From Heterostelium album PN500 (Eukaryota; Evosea; Eumycetozoa; Acytosteliales; Acytosteliaceae), in contig NW_008805085.1 of assembly GCF_000004825.1 (NCBI RefSeq), forward strand, positions 1,054,001 to 1,118,000: a stretch of 64,000 nt of DNA. The letters are read 5' to 3'. The notes below the pieces were generated by a model. That model saw only the letters and a program-made list of their open reading frames with translations, ran no database searches and was not told the origin of the DNA. Within the stretch, counting starts at the first letter, position 1. Each line of letters opens with the position of its first letter. Shown here one piece after another: positions 46,369 through 57,830 of the stretch. The translations under genes were made by a program, and so were the position numbers.

Positions 46369-49300
46369 ATGCAGTCAAACAACAACAACAACAACAACAA
46401 TAACAAGAATTCTAAAAGTAGTAATAGTGGTAATACTAATAATAATAATAACAATAGTAAAAACAACAGACAACAACATCAATATAGTAGTAGTTTTGGT
46501 TCTACTAAACCAATTGATATAAGAAATGCAAACAACAACAATATATTAGGAAGTGGCAGTAGTCATAGTAGTAGTAGTAGCAGCAGTGGTGGTGGTAGTG
46601 GTGTAAGGAGATTAAGTTCTTCACAACCCATTAATATACCTATAATGGGAAGTAGTGGTCATAGTAGTTATCATAGTAGTATATCACCAAGAACAAACAT
46701 CAACAATAGCAATAACAACAATAATAATAATAACAACTTTCTTAGAAGTTCAACATCACCTTCACCTTCGACATCACCAAACTCTCTGTTTTTCAAGCCG
46801 TCACCACCCACTATCTTGTTGAGACCTTCACCACCACCCAGTGCATTCCGTCCACCTTCACCATCGTCCAGCTTTCTCCGACCGCTCAGTCCACTCTCTT
46901 CGTCACCGGCATCCGCTTCACCCTCGCCCAGAGGCGGAACTTCACCGTTCCTAGTGCCGTCGTCGCCACACAGCTTCAACAGCGGCAACAACAACAGCAT
47001 GAATATGATGTTCAACAAGGTACCACCAAAACAATACTCCTATACATCGTCATCTGGCAAAACAACTACGATATCACCATCTAGCAGTGTCGGTAGTCTT
47101 GGCAGTGGAAGTGGCAGTGGCAGTGGAAGTAGCTATGGAAATAGCTATGGAAGTAGTAGTGGTGGATTTGGAAGTTTTGGACGTACAACTTCTTCTTCTT
47201 CTTCTGCTACGAACCAACCTACTAGAGCAACAGTCTCATCTGCTATAAAGAAAGAGATTGGTTTCAATGTTGTATCAAAGCAACCTGACACTACAAAAAA
47301 ACCAACAACATCTTCATCAACTACAACAACGACGACTACAACAACAACATCTAAATCATCGTCATCTTCATCTTCGTCGTCGTCGTCATCATCATCTAAA
47401 TCTAAACCTACAGTGAATCAACAACAACAACTGATAAAAACGAAACAAGAGAATGAAGATGATGAAATGGATATGCCTGATTATGATGAGGAATTTGGTG
47501 AGGTTGCAGATGAGGAGGAATATCAGGATATGAAGACAATCGACAAGTTTGAGGAGGAGCTATATCGTGAGTTGTCACCGACGATCGATACAGAAGACGA
47601 TAGACCGATATCGTCGACTTCCACTACTGATACAACAACAACAACCACTACTGATACAAATAGCAACAACAACAATGACAATAACAGTGGCGGTGGTGTG
47701 AGGAAGAGATCTGCAGAGAAAGAAAAGGAATGGTATGTCGATATTGCAACAGTGACACCAGAGAAGATCAAACAAATGGTTTTGGAAGGATGGGTAAAGA
47801 ATGAACCTAGATTGCATCAAGTCGATACCAACTATAAGATAATACTGGATCTACATGAACGTTATAAAAAAGATAAAGAAAAAGAATCAAAGGAGAAAGA
47901 TAGAGAATTAAAGGAGAAAGAAACATCAGTAGCATCATCACCATCACAATCATCATCAACAACTCATAGATCACCAATTTCATCACCAAAATCAACAACA
48001 CACAGATCACCTATTTCATCACCAATAAAATCACCAAGACAACAATCAACTACGACTACAACAACGACAACATCATCTTCTTCATCAACAACACCAAGTA
48101 AAAATGTAAATAGTAATAATAATAATGATATAGATACAATCGCAGCAGAACAAACACATAAAGATGTAAAAAACTATTTGATACAACATGCTGCTGGCTC
48201 TGGTAAATCTTTGACGATAGCGTCGTTGGTGTTCAATTTATATAGGTTGCGAGATGGCGAAGATAAACCACTGTTTGATTTGATTCTGATTTTGAACGAT
48301 CGATTGCATTTGGATACACAGCTGGGTGGCGTGGTCACTGGATTTCTCAAAAAGAATAGCTGCAAGTCCTACTGCCAGGTCAACATGGCCAAGAACTTGT
48401 CGTCGACCATCAACAACGGCAAGACACGTGTTGTCATTACCACCATGCAAAAGTTTGTCAATGTCATTGAGGACACTTCGACATCGCAGTTTGACTTGGC
48501 TGCTTTCAAAGCGAAAAAGATTGCACTGATCAGTGATGAAGCGCATCGCACCCACGGAAAGACAATCACGAGGAATATCCACAAGCTACTCACTGGCGAC
48601 ACTCGTCAGAATTCGAATATCACCTACTTTTGCTTCACTTGTACGCCTACACCTCGGTGTCTGGAGATGTTTGGCGAGCATCGTGGAAACACTCGCGTTC
48701 CTTTCTACTGCTACTCGTTGGAGCGGGCTCTCTCCGATGGACTGGTGATCAACGTCATCGAGAACTACACAACCGTCGCCATACTCACAAAGATCACAAG
48801 CAAACAGGGAGCGAGTAGCCAACTGGAGGTAGTCGATGAGAAGCGCGCATCCTACCACTTGATGACCAACGCCAAGAACGACAAGCGTATTCTCACTGAG
48901 AAGTCAGCGTATATCATTAAACACTTTGTAAAGATCCGCGAGATGATCAACAACGATCAGTTCAAAGCGAGAGCGATGCTGGTGACCAGCACACGTAGTC
49001 AGATTCTCCTGTACAAATCGATTCTCGAACGAATGGTAAAAGCGTTGCCAAAGGAGCAGCGATTCGACATCATCGCTTCGTTCTCGCCATTCATTGTCGC
49101 CAAGAAGATCAAGGATGAATCGAGTCGCACAGTCAACGGAAAGTACGCGCACTACTGCAAGGAGCGCGACGGAATCTCGCAGATCCTAAAGAACGACAAG
49201 AAACACAAGATTCAACTGATTATCGTTGCCGACAAGCTGCAGACTGGCTTTGACGAGCCGAGTCTCTCTGTGATGTATATAGACAAACCACTGAAGGGCT

Positions 49301-51591
49301 CGAACGCCGTGCAAACCATTGGACGTCTCAGTCGTATCGCACCCGGAAAAACGGCGAGCTACGTCGTTGACTTTGTAAATACACGTGAGGATATCTCTGA
49401 TTCCTATGGTAGCTACTGGCGTGAGACCGTACTGAAGGGAGCAACTAAACAGACGTTCAACGAGCTGCGTCTCTCCAAAGTACTGAGGAAACTCAATTCG
49501 ATCGAACCAATCTCCAAAGGCAATCTCCAAGAGTCGATCGACTACATCATTCAGGACGATGAACAGCGTCGAAAGGAGAAACGCTCCGGTAGTATCGTTG
49601 ACGATCTAACTACATTCCTGGATCTTTGTAATCAGTTGCAATGGGACAACAATTCATCACCGCTTTCCTTCAAATTTGCTTTCTATTTACGCGATTCCGT
49701 ACTTCTGAAACGTAACCAACAGAATATTCAAATTAAAAAGTTAAAAGGGTAAATGTTATTCCATTAAGTTGAATACAACAACAACTTAACCAATAATATC
49801 ATCTAACAATTTGTTGTTCTTTCAAAATATTCAGATATTTGTTGAGTGTAGAAAATCAAGCAATCAACTATGGAGAAACCACTGGAAAATTGGATATACC
49901 AAATGATTCAGTTTTGAAAACAAGCAACAAAACAGGAAGAGTAAGAAGAAGAAGAAGAAGATGTTATTATAATTTCATCAACTTTATGTATTAGTGTCAG
50001 TTACCATATTAACATATTTTTTTATAATTAGTCTAATTTGAATAGGAGTTTGACAACTACCAATCAGATTATTCAGAATCTAAATAAAGCGGAAGCTTTT
50101 AGAGTTGCCAATATATTGGCTGACAATCCGACTATTAGCAGCAATCCAAAGGAAGATACAATGGATTTGGATGCCGATGGTTTGGAGTTTGCTCGTCAGA
50201 TTTGGTCGTCGAATCCGGCAATCAAGCTGCACAAACGTTTCTTGACCGACGACTATGACGATGGAAGTGGAGCGAGCGGTGGCGGCTCACTCAATCCGAA
50301 AGCTTTGGAATCCGATACGATCGATCAATCCATGGATTTGATGGTTGATTTCGTAGTGAGAAATGGTCCTGCTTTTGAAAATCTGGTACACAGTCAATCG
50401 TTGGTCACTGTCTTTACATTCTTGGATCCGGCAAATCCCTCACACAAGATCTACAAGGAGAAACTAAACATTGCACTCAAGAAACAGAATCAACAAAGCA
50501 ACGAACATCACCCACTGCCCCAGCCAACAACTGTTGTTTCACAATCACCAAAGACCTCCGGTGTATTTATGTTGACATCATCCGCTGGATTCCTAACGAC
50601 ACCATCTACCTCAGCACTTCAAAATCAACCAAATCAACAGCAGCAACAGCAACAACAACAACAACAACTACCACCAGCAAATGTTCATCACCAGCAACCA
50701 GCTCAACTTCAACTGACATCAAGCGGCAGCACAGATATAGTCATGTCAGACTCCTCCAGCTCCGTTGGAAGTAAATCAACTAATCAAGCATCGTCCGCTT
50801 TGCTACAGAGCATGGAGATTCCACTGCCTGTCAATCTTCCTACGGTCGCGCCAGAGCTGATAGTTGGTAAGCCGCATTCCGCTGGCAGAGGTGATTGTCT
50901 GTTGGGTGATTGCATCCTTTCGTTCTGTCACGATCTCGAGTCAAAGGATCCGGGCATGCGTGTCTTTGCAATTCAAACACTCCAAAAGATGTCTGCCGAG
51001 GGTATCCACAAGAACACGATACATGAGGCAGTCGGATCGATCAACAAGATTCTCTTCAACAAATTCGAAGTGTCCAGCACCAAGATGATTGCTCTCGACC
51101 TGCTTGCCACCATTGCCTACAACGACGAGCCAACCATCCTCCAGATCCTGGAGCACAATTTGATTGGCACCGTCATCAAGCTGATTTGCACCAACGAAGA
51201 AGCGATCAAAGCGAAATGCTGCAAGTTCCTCACGACCATGTCGAAGGAAGTATCTATCGTGTCGTCGCTACACGAGAACCAAGGTATTCCAGCAATCGTA
51301 TCGCTACTCGATAGCTACGATTACTTTGTAACGGAGAATGCACTTCGCTTGCTCACCGCTCTCTCCACTGAGGAGCGTTCGATCAAGTCGATCCGGCCAC
51401 TGATCGATCCCACCATGTGGAGCAGACTCGAACACCACAAGATACCGAGCATCCAAGAGTTGACCGCTCAAATCAAGCTTCTAATCTCTGGATCGAAGCG
51501 AACTCACCAGCAGTTCCAACCTCTCATTTCCAACACCAAGCGAATCAGATCATCCAGTCAACAAACACCTGTATTGACCAAATCAAACTAG
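46369..51591 (+). CDS. HsdR-like superfamily 2 helicase fused to armadillo-like repeats
   Basis: 1681 residues in three exons (46369-49748, 49835-49940, 50032-51591), phases closing. Residues 1-450 are Asn/Ser/Pro low complexity. The core (about 455-1010) matches the motor of bacterial type I restriction R subunits (HsdR). A Q-motif-like RLHQVD lies at about 481. After a 110-residue low-complexity insert comes Walker A, NYLIQHAAGSGKSLTIAS (about 600-617). Motif II is LISDEAHRTHG (about 721). Later motifs are ADKLQTGFDEPSLSVMYI (about 954) and NAVQTIGRLSRIAPGKTASY, followed by VVDFVNTREDISDSYGSYW. No PD-(D/E)xK nuclease domain is visible before the motor. The C-terminus (about 1440-1655) has helical armadillo-like repeats, for example AIQTLQKMSAEGIHKNTI and ENALRLLTALSTEERSIK. 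Nuclear or cytosolic role unknown; ancient transfer from bacteria is inferred. Confidence 0.85.
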
Positions 51592-51986
51592 AATCTAATA
51601 TTCTTTTGTTTTTCCTTCAACACTAATTAAATACAAACAAACAAACAAACACATTGTAAATTAACCAATCAAAAAAAGCAAAGAATGAAACAACCTTTTT
51701 TTTTTTTTCTAGTTAATTTATGAAATATTTATATTCTTATTCTACTTCTTCTTCTACAAGTTTTGATAAATTACATTCTTAAAAATGTATATTATCAATC
51801 ATTGTATGATGATGATTATTTAGATAGAAAGAGTACAGCGCTGTCATGATAATAAATGTTGGTGTTGATCTAAATCTAAATCGACTTGAACCATACTCTG
51901 TCAATCTATCCTAATCCTTATTCCTTTGTCCAACCAATTTACATAGGTTGGCTTTGTAAAGTATTTTGGCTACAATGTGAAAGTAT
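51592..51986. other. Convergent 3' intergenic region
   Basis: Between the stops of the HsdR-like gene (plus) and the UPF3 gene (minus). A+T-rich, with a T run at 51697-51709 and less A+T-rich sequence at 51835-51950 without coding features. No gene seen. Confidence 0.5.
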
Positions 51987-52669
51987 TTAACCTTTTCCCT
52001 TTTTTGAATACTTTGATTTCTTCTTTCCTGACTTTTTCTTTCTTAACTCTTCGATAATCAATGAAGTAGGTTGTTGTTCTATTTTTATATATTTGTTAGT
52101 TGTTTGTTTGTTAGTAAGTTAGTTAGTTAGTTAACAATAACAATAACAATAATATTAACATACTCTTTTCAATAGAGTTTACTAATGACTCTAAACTTGG
52201 TGGTTGTACTTCTGGTGCGTTAAGCTGTTGGAGGAATGACAAGTAGGTCTTTGATGTCTCGACAGTGTTATTGTGTTTATTGTTTGCCGGTCTAGCTACA
52301 CTCAGGTAGTAGATGACTTTTTCGAGAGTCGATCGCTCTTCGACACCTCTACTATTTACAAAAGGTCGACCATCCATATAATCGATGAAAGCATCAACAC
52401 TCGACTTGTTAATCTTAACATAACATCTAGTAGCTACATTCTCTTTTGGACTATATAAATAAATGATAAAATGTAAACAACATTTTATTAATTTGTTTTG
52501 CGCGCTTTGTTAATAATATTATTAATGAATAACGTAATTACCCTGCAAAACCTTGTGTGTACTCAACTATTTGCACTTGTTCTTGAGTGAATGATTGTGT
52601 GATCAACGATTGCAACTTTATTTCCTCCAAGTTATAAGGAAGATTTCTTATTACATAGATATCAGCCAT
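51987..52669 (-). CDS. upf3: UPF3/Smg-4 nonsense-mediated decay factor, short form
   Basis: Three exons on the minus strand (52669-52542, 52450-52164, 52078-51987) give 168 residues. Nearly the whole protein is one Smg4/UPF3 RRM-like domain: IYVIRNLPYNLEEIKLQSLI as the first strand and helix, TRCYVKINKSSVDAFIDYMD as the central strand and helix, and GRPFVNSRGVEERSTLEKVI as the 'VD.kG' part. It is followed by YLSFLQQLNAPEVQPPSLES and a Lys-rich tail (ELRKKKSGKKKSKYSKKGKG). In the family this domain binds UPF2 in mRNA surveillance. The long C-terminal region with the exon-junction-complex-binding motif of animal UPF3B is absent. Start is the only ATG before the domain. Family assignment is good though divergent. 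Confidence 0.78.
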
Positions 52670-53578
52670 AATATTACTTTAAATATATATACAAAAATTA
52701 AAATAACTAAACCCGATTCTTATGATATTAATATCTAATTATAATGGACAACAAAAGAATTATTTTCTCAGCTGATTTACCAATTTATTTTTTCTTTTTT
52801 TTCTTTTTCATTGTTTTTTTTTAAAAAAAAAAGAAAAGTGTAGAAAAATGAATGAATGAACTAAAATCTCAAAAGTAAGTCAATAACTTATAACAGATGA
52901 TAAGTTTGATCAAAAGAATGATTCTTATTTGTAATAATATTTGTTGTTATCAAACTTTGATTGTTACCAACAACAATAAAATAAGGGTCATTCATTGAAA
53001 ATAACTTCAAATCAAAACCATTTTTTTTAAAAAAAAACAACAAAAATATCAAATTAAAATAAAATTTACCCCGATTGTGTGGGTCAACTCAAAAAGATAC
53101 ACCCACTCATTTTTTTTTTGACAATTTTACTTTCATTTGGTGTAAATACAAATTAGTCATCTTAAAGTTTTTTTCTGCTAATTAGATAATAATACAATTA
53201 TTGTATTTTAGTCATTTAAGTATTAGTTATAATAGTTGTATTTTTATCATTATATTCTAAAATACATACCATATCATATATACACCTTATAAAATATATA
53301 GTTTTATTTATTTATTTATTTATTTATTCTTGTAAATTAGTAATAACAATATTATCATCATTTTCAATTTCAATCTGCAAAAAAATAAAAAATAAAAACG
53401 CACCCTATCTGGCTCATAAAACAATCAAACACACACACACAACTAAACAACCAACCAACACTAACACACAATCAGGTCAGGTCAAACAAGTCAAAAACAA
53501 AAAATAATCAAATCTGTCATATAAATATCATAATCAATCAATCATTATAACAAAACAAATCTGTCAACAACAACAACA
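52670..53578. other. Divergent intergenic region
   Basis: A+T-rich DNA between the UPF3 and SET-MYND gene starts. It has (TTTA)n near 53308-53328 and a C/A-rich stretch at 53400-53480 with AGGTCAGGTCA. The immediate 5' flank of the SET-MYND gene is CAA-rich. No gene seen. Confidence 0.5.
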
Positions 53579-54919
53579 ATGTCTACAACAGCATCAGCAT
53601 CAGCATCACCAACAAAGACAGCAACAACAGCAACAACAACACCTCCACTACCTACACCAACCAAAAAGAAGGTAGACTACAAAACATGGCACGGTGATTA
53701 CAATATAAAGGTGATGTCGCATCCGATCAACGGTCGTTACATTGTCGCTACTAACGATATGGAGGAGAGCACCGTCATTCTGCATGATCTGCCCTATGTG
53801 TGGGCGGTCGACACCACCGCTAAGAACTTTGTGTGCCAGCAGTGCTTCCTCGAGGTGCCACTCACCTCGCAGCAGAGCGAAGACGAACCCGAATACTTTG
53901 TGATGTGCGAGCGTTGCAACTACGTCGGCTACTGCTCCGACGAGTGTCGCCAGCTCGACGCACTCCAACACAACCTGGAATGCGCCATCTTTGAGCACTT
54001 TGATACCAACGAGTACACCGACTCACTCATCTCCGAAGTCAAGCTGCTCGTGCGTACACTCTCCCGCAAATGGCTGGAACTATCGCTCAACGAACAAGAC
54101 TCTCCCTATTCCAAATACAAAGTGAAAACAGCCATACCCCAAGAGAATGGATTGAGATATCGTGATTATGAACAATTAGTTTCCAACATGTAAGTTAGTT
54201 AGTTATTACAATTGTTTGATAATAATGAGTGAATGATATTATTCAAATTGTTAACAATAATAATTGACATTAATTTGACACATTAATTTTTTTTATCATT
54301 TTCCAGAAATTCATTTTGTCCAACACTAAAAGAGAGTTTGTTACATTGGATTTGCAATAAGGTTATGATATTGGCAAAGCGATACACCGGTAGAAAAGAA
54401 GATGAAATCGATCTGCTCAATGTTATCTTGAGAAATCGGTGCAATGCATTCTACATTCAGGGACGTCCAAAGGCTGGTGGCAATGGAGAGTCGCGCGGCT
54501 GCGGTGTCTACGTGAGAAATTCGTTTTTCAATCACAATTGTAATCCCAATGTCAACTACTGGGTGGTCGACAACACCCTGGAGGTCGAGTGTTCACTGAT
54601 GAGAGCGGTCAAGGCCGACGAAGAGCTGTGCATCAGTTACATCGACACATCGGCGCCACTCAAGGTGCGAAGAGATAAACTGTCAGAGGGATACCTATTC
54701 CACTGCCGTTGTGAAAAGTGTCTTGAAGATGAGGCATTAGATACCAATACTACCAATACTGAAGACACACCAGTATCACTTGTAAAATCGACTGAGGAAA
54801 ATCAATCACAAACAACACAATCACAAATATCACAATCATCGCAATCACAATCACAGTCACAGACATCATCGTCAGAATCACAAATCAACGCAACACCCGA
54901 TACTGTGATAACTGATTGA
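53579..54919 (+). CDS. SET and MYND domain protein
   Basis: Putative lysine methyltransferase of the SMYD type. Two exons, 53579-54189 and 54307-54919; 407 residues. The SET domain is split by a MYND zinc finger. The first SET part includes INGRYIVATNDMEESTVILH (about 43-62). The zinc finger (about 80-135) has FVCQQCFLEVPL, then MCERCNYVGYCSDECRQLDA and HNLEC, giving the usual Cys/His set. The second SET part includes GVYVRNSFFNHNCNPNVNYW, which holds the NHxCxPN SAM-binding signature, and EELCISYIDTSAPLKVRRDKL with the catalytic Tyr. The post-SET zinc cluster is FHCRCEKCLED. The C-terminal 50 residues are Gln/Ser/Thr-rich. Dictyostelids have many such proteins. The target is unknown. Confidence 0.93.
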
Positions 54920-55399
54920 TTTGCAACAACATCATTCAACTCCACACATCACATCAAACAAAACAATTTGTCCAAATATAATAAAATAAACTAACAACAA
55001 CAATAACAAAAATATCGTCATCATCATCATCTAGATGCTACTGCTAAATATATATCATATTTTGGTCGGTCACACAAGAATGACATTCCAATCTTACATA
55101 ATAGTGTGTAAGACAAAAAAGTCAAACAAATAAAAATCAAAAAAAAACATCAAAATCTTTAAAATGTTGGAACCAACAGTGCAAACCTTTGTTTTTTTTT
55201 TTTTTTTAAAATTTACAAAAAAATGATGATCAAGTCCTTGACAAAAAATAATTTATTGGTTTTATTTTTTAAATTATTTTTGTTTTTTTTTCATTTTTTT
55301 TTAATTATTGCGAACATCAAAAACATAAAACACACTTAAAATTCATTTCATCACAATTATTTTTTTCAATTATCAATAAATAAAATATATATTTAAATC
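54920..55399. other. Intergenic region
   Basis: A+T-rich with T runs at 55192-55207 and 55285-55302. It must contain the 3' end of the SET-MYND gene and the promoter of the small mitochondrial protein gene. No gene seen. Confidence 0.5.
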
Positions 55400-55807
55400 A
55401 TGTCTATGCTTAGAACTGTTGTAACACGTACATCTGTACTTAGACCAAGATTGGCTACTTCATCCAATGTCTTTATGGCCAGAAGCAAGGACTCTATCAA
55501 AGACAGAGAGGATGCTCTCGAGACTGAATACGTCAGAATGAAGGAGAAGGAAGATTTGAAGAAGTTCAAGGAGGTAAGTAAATTGCAACTAAAAAAATGA
55601 TTATATATTATTAAGTTTTGTAATATTAACATATTTTTATTATTATTACGTAAAACACATTAGAAAATGGACAAGGAAAAAGAAGAAAACGAAAAGAAAC
55701 AAAAGAAGGCCGAAAAGAAAGACTCAAAAGATAAGGAAATCGATCAAGTAGAGAAGCAAATCAAAGACTTGCAAGAGAAACTCGAATCATTGAAGAAGAA
55801 GAAGTAA
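55400..55807 (+). CDS. Mitochondrial ATP synthase inhibitor IF1-like protein
   Basis: Two exons, 55400-55573 and 55664-55807; 105 residues. The N-terminus MSMLRTVVTRTSVLRPRLA is Arg-rich and amphipathic, a likely mitochondrial presequence. The following SIKDREDALETEYVRMKEKE resembles the inhibitory segment of IF1 (K-RE-A-E--Y------), which blocks F1-ATPase on loss of membrane potential. The C-terminal half is a highly charged Lys/Glu coiled coil with heptads (IDQVEKQIKDLQEKLESL), suited to dimerisation. The size agrees with the family. The match is short, so a different mitochondrial coiled-coil protein is possible. Confidence 0.68.
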
Positions 55808-56124
55808 ATAATCCAAAATAATAATAAACTTGAATTATTTATGTAAACTACCTTCCATCATCCATCAAATCAATCTTTAAGCTTTAGAAACAAAACCAAA
55901 TTAAAATATAAATATATCGATCTCTACTACTAATCCTTAACACAATTGGGGATTTTGTATAAATAAAAATTAATCTTTACTTTTTAATTAAAATAAAATA
56001 AACTAGACTTAGTTATCTTTTTTTTAATAAAAACATTGTATACAATTATATATATTGTTTTATAGTATTAATTTGATTTATTTAATAAATATTACAAATT
56101 TGATTAACAAACTAACTAGATCGG
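55808..56124. other. Convergent 3' intergenic region
   Basis: A+T-rich spacer between the stops of the IF1-like gene (plus) and EIF1AD (minus), with AATAAA-like polyadenylation signals near 55830 and 55960. No gene seen. Confidence 0.5.
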
Positions 56125-56714
56125 TCAGTCAGTATCTTCTTCCTCTTCATCTTCATCATCATCTTCTTCTTCTTCTTCATCGTCATCAGTATCACTATCT
56201 TGTACACCTCTATGATTTCTATTTGTAAAACCAAGATCATCTAATCCACCATCGCTATCACTGTCATCATTCATTTGATTCATATTGATTTGATTACGAT
56301 CATTAGGTTCTTCTGTAAATTCAATTGGCCTTAATATAAATAACATGTTATTGTTAGATTGATTGATTGATTGATTGTATATTAATTCTTTAATTATTAT
56401 TATTATAATTACCATTCATTTGATTTCTTTATGTATTTAACATTGTCGGGTGTCAAAAGATGTACGATAGATGTACGAATCTTCTTTGTGGTTTCATCCT
56501 CTTTCTCGATGATAGCGTATGCACCCTTTTTGATCCAGAGCTTTCCCTTGAATTTCGAGGGTATCATAGCGAGTACAGTGGAACCGTTGGCATACTGAAC
56601 GTCTGTGATATTACCACCTCTGAGTCCGATGATCTTTACGATCGATTGACCTTCGTCCGGTAGAATTTCAGAGTTCAATGCTGTTATTGTGACATGCTTA
56701 CGAGCGTGACTCAT
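56125..56714 (-). CDS. EIF1AD-like protein (eIF1A-domain)
   Basis: Two exons on the minus strand, 56714-56413 and 56329-56125; 168 residues. An S1-like IF1/eIF1A OB-fold covers residues 1-100. It begins MSHARKHVTITALNSEILPD and has QSIVKIIGLRGGNITDVQYA, STVLAMIPSKFKGKLWIKKG and IRTSIVHLLTPDNVKYIKK. The PSKF(R/K)..(I/L)WIK(K/R)G block is diagnostic of EIF1AD rather than of initiation factor eIF1A. The C-terminus is an Asp/Glu tract, also seen in EIF1AD homologues. In yeast and animals the family acts in late 40S maturation and in stress, so a nuclear/cytosolic ribosome-biogenesis role is inferred. Confidence 0.88.
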
Positions 56715-56989
56715 CTATCACTCTTCTTATATCTAATCACAAATCTTAGTTTGTTATTATAATTATTATGATTGAACTACTACTAGTATTATTTATTTTT
56801 TTTTAATAATTGTAATTAATTAAAATAATAATTACTACTAAAAAGAAAAAAAAAACGAATGATAAATTTATCTCTCGTTTTTTATTGATTTTATTTTTAT
56901 TTTTATTTTTAATTTAACCAATTTAATTGATTTTTAGAATAATATTTAAATTATTTATTTAATACAATTTATTTATTTATTTAGAGTGG

Positions 56990-57510
56990 TGGATAAAGAG
57001 ATGACGCATTCTACCCAAGGTTGAACTGATGATTTATCCGAAGGACGTTGAAACATTACTTTTCGCAAGTTTAATTAATTAGTGTACACAGCGAATCAAT
57101 GCCAAAATGTTTAAGCCACGAAATTCCATATTCTCTAGAGCTCCCTCTACATGTATGTTGTCATGAATACGATCATGTCAAGTTTAGTTTCTAGGTTTTG
57201 GTCATTATACATACAAGACAGTCACTGATAAAGAAGAAACAGTTGATTTTAATGACATACTCAAGCTGTCGGTGGCCTCACTCGATGTACGTGCTCTTTC
57301 AAACTCTCTACAACCCTACAAGTTCTAGTCCTATTCTACAAGAAAAGTAGTTGAATCTTTTGTTAAATATATCAGAGAAAGCGAATATATACCGAGATCA
57401 GTAATAGCTCTCTTGTCTATTCCTCCAACATCCTTTGGAAATAACATGCCAGGGTTTGCAAAAGTGAATCATGAGACACCAAATATTTGTGATTTATTGA
57501 AATAAATGTG
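56990..57510 (+). pseudogene. Degenerate protein-coding remnant, family unknown
   Basis: About 500 bases stand out from the A+T-rich surroundings by their codon-like composition, but no long frame stays open. Plus-strand pieces include LPKVELMIYPKDVETLLFAS (near 57015-57075), MPKCLSHEIPYSLELPLH (from 57100), GFGHYTYKTVTDKEETVDFN (about 57197-57255) running to SVASLD, and VVESFVKYIRESEYIPRSVI (about 57348-57410) ending NHETPNICDLLK at a TAA near 57505. They lie in different frames or are broken by stops. Short GT..AG stretches (about 35 and 42 bases) could restore two joins but would be too short for normal introns here. I do not recognise the family. A relic of a gene is the best reading. Confidence 0.4.
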
Positions 57511-57830
57511 ATTTTCAATATAGGCACTAAAATTTGAATTTATTATCAATATTGACATCATTTGAGATATATCTTATCTAAAATTGATATACTAACAGGT
57601 GTGGATTATAAAGCCGAACAACCTTGGGTAAAATGAGTCATCTCTATTTTATTTGTAAGTGTTTGATTTTTGATGATTGTTTTTTTCAGGACAAAAATGA
57701 TCTGTTTCTTAAAAAAAAAAATATGATTTATTAATAAAACACAAATTTAGAAGTTCATTTATTTGCAGTGTGTGAATGACAAAGTTAAGGTAGTTATTGC
57801 TTCAAAAACAACAAAAACAAAAAACAATTT
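57511..57830. other. Intergenic region
   Basis: A+T-rich DNA following the remnant and preceding the Asn/Ser-rich gene. A fragment with GTGTGGATTATAAAGCCGAAC near 57600 is less A+T-rich and may belong to the remnant. No gene otherwise. Confidence 0.4.

Noticed and set aside
46671-47018. Minus-strand Leu/Gly-rich open frame
   Set aside because: Antisense shadow of the Asn/Ser/Pro-rich N-terminus of the HsdR-like protein; no splice or start context.
48174-49530. Several minus-strand frames opposite the helicase core
   Set aside because: The plus-strand frame has all helicase motifs; the antisense frames have no recognisable domain and lie in G+C-richer coding sequence where shadows are common.
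46369-51591. Possibility that the HsdR-like gene is bacterial contamination
   Set aside because: It has two A+T-rich GT..AG introns, amoeba-style homopolymer tracts and is embedded between ordinary dictyostelid genes.
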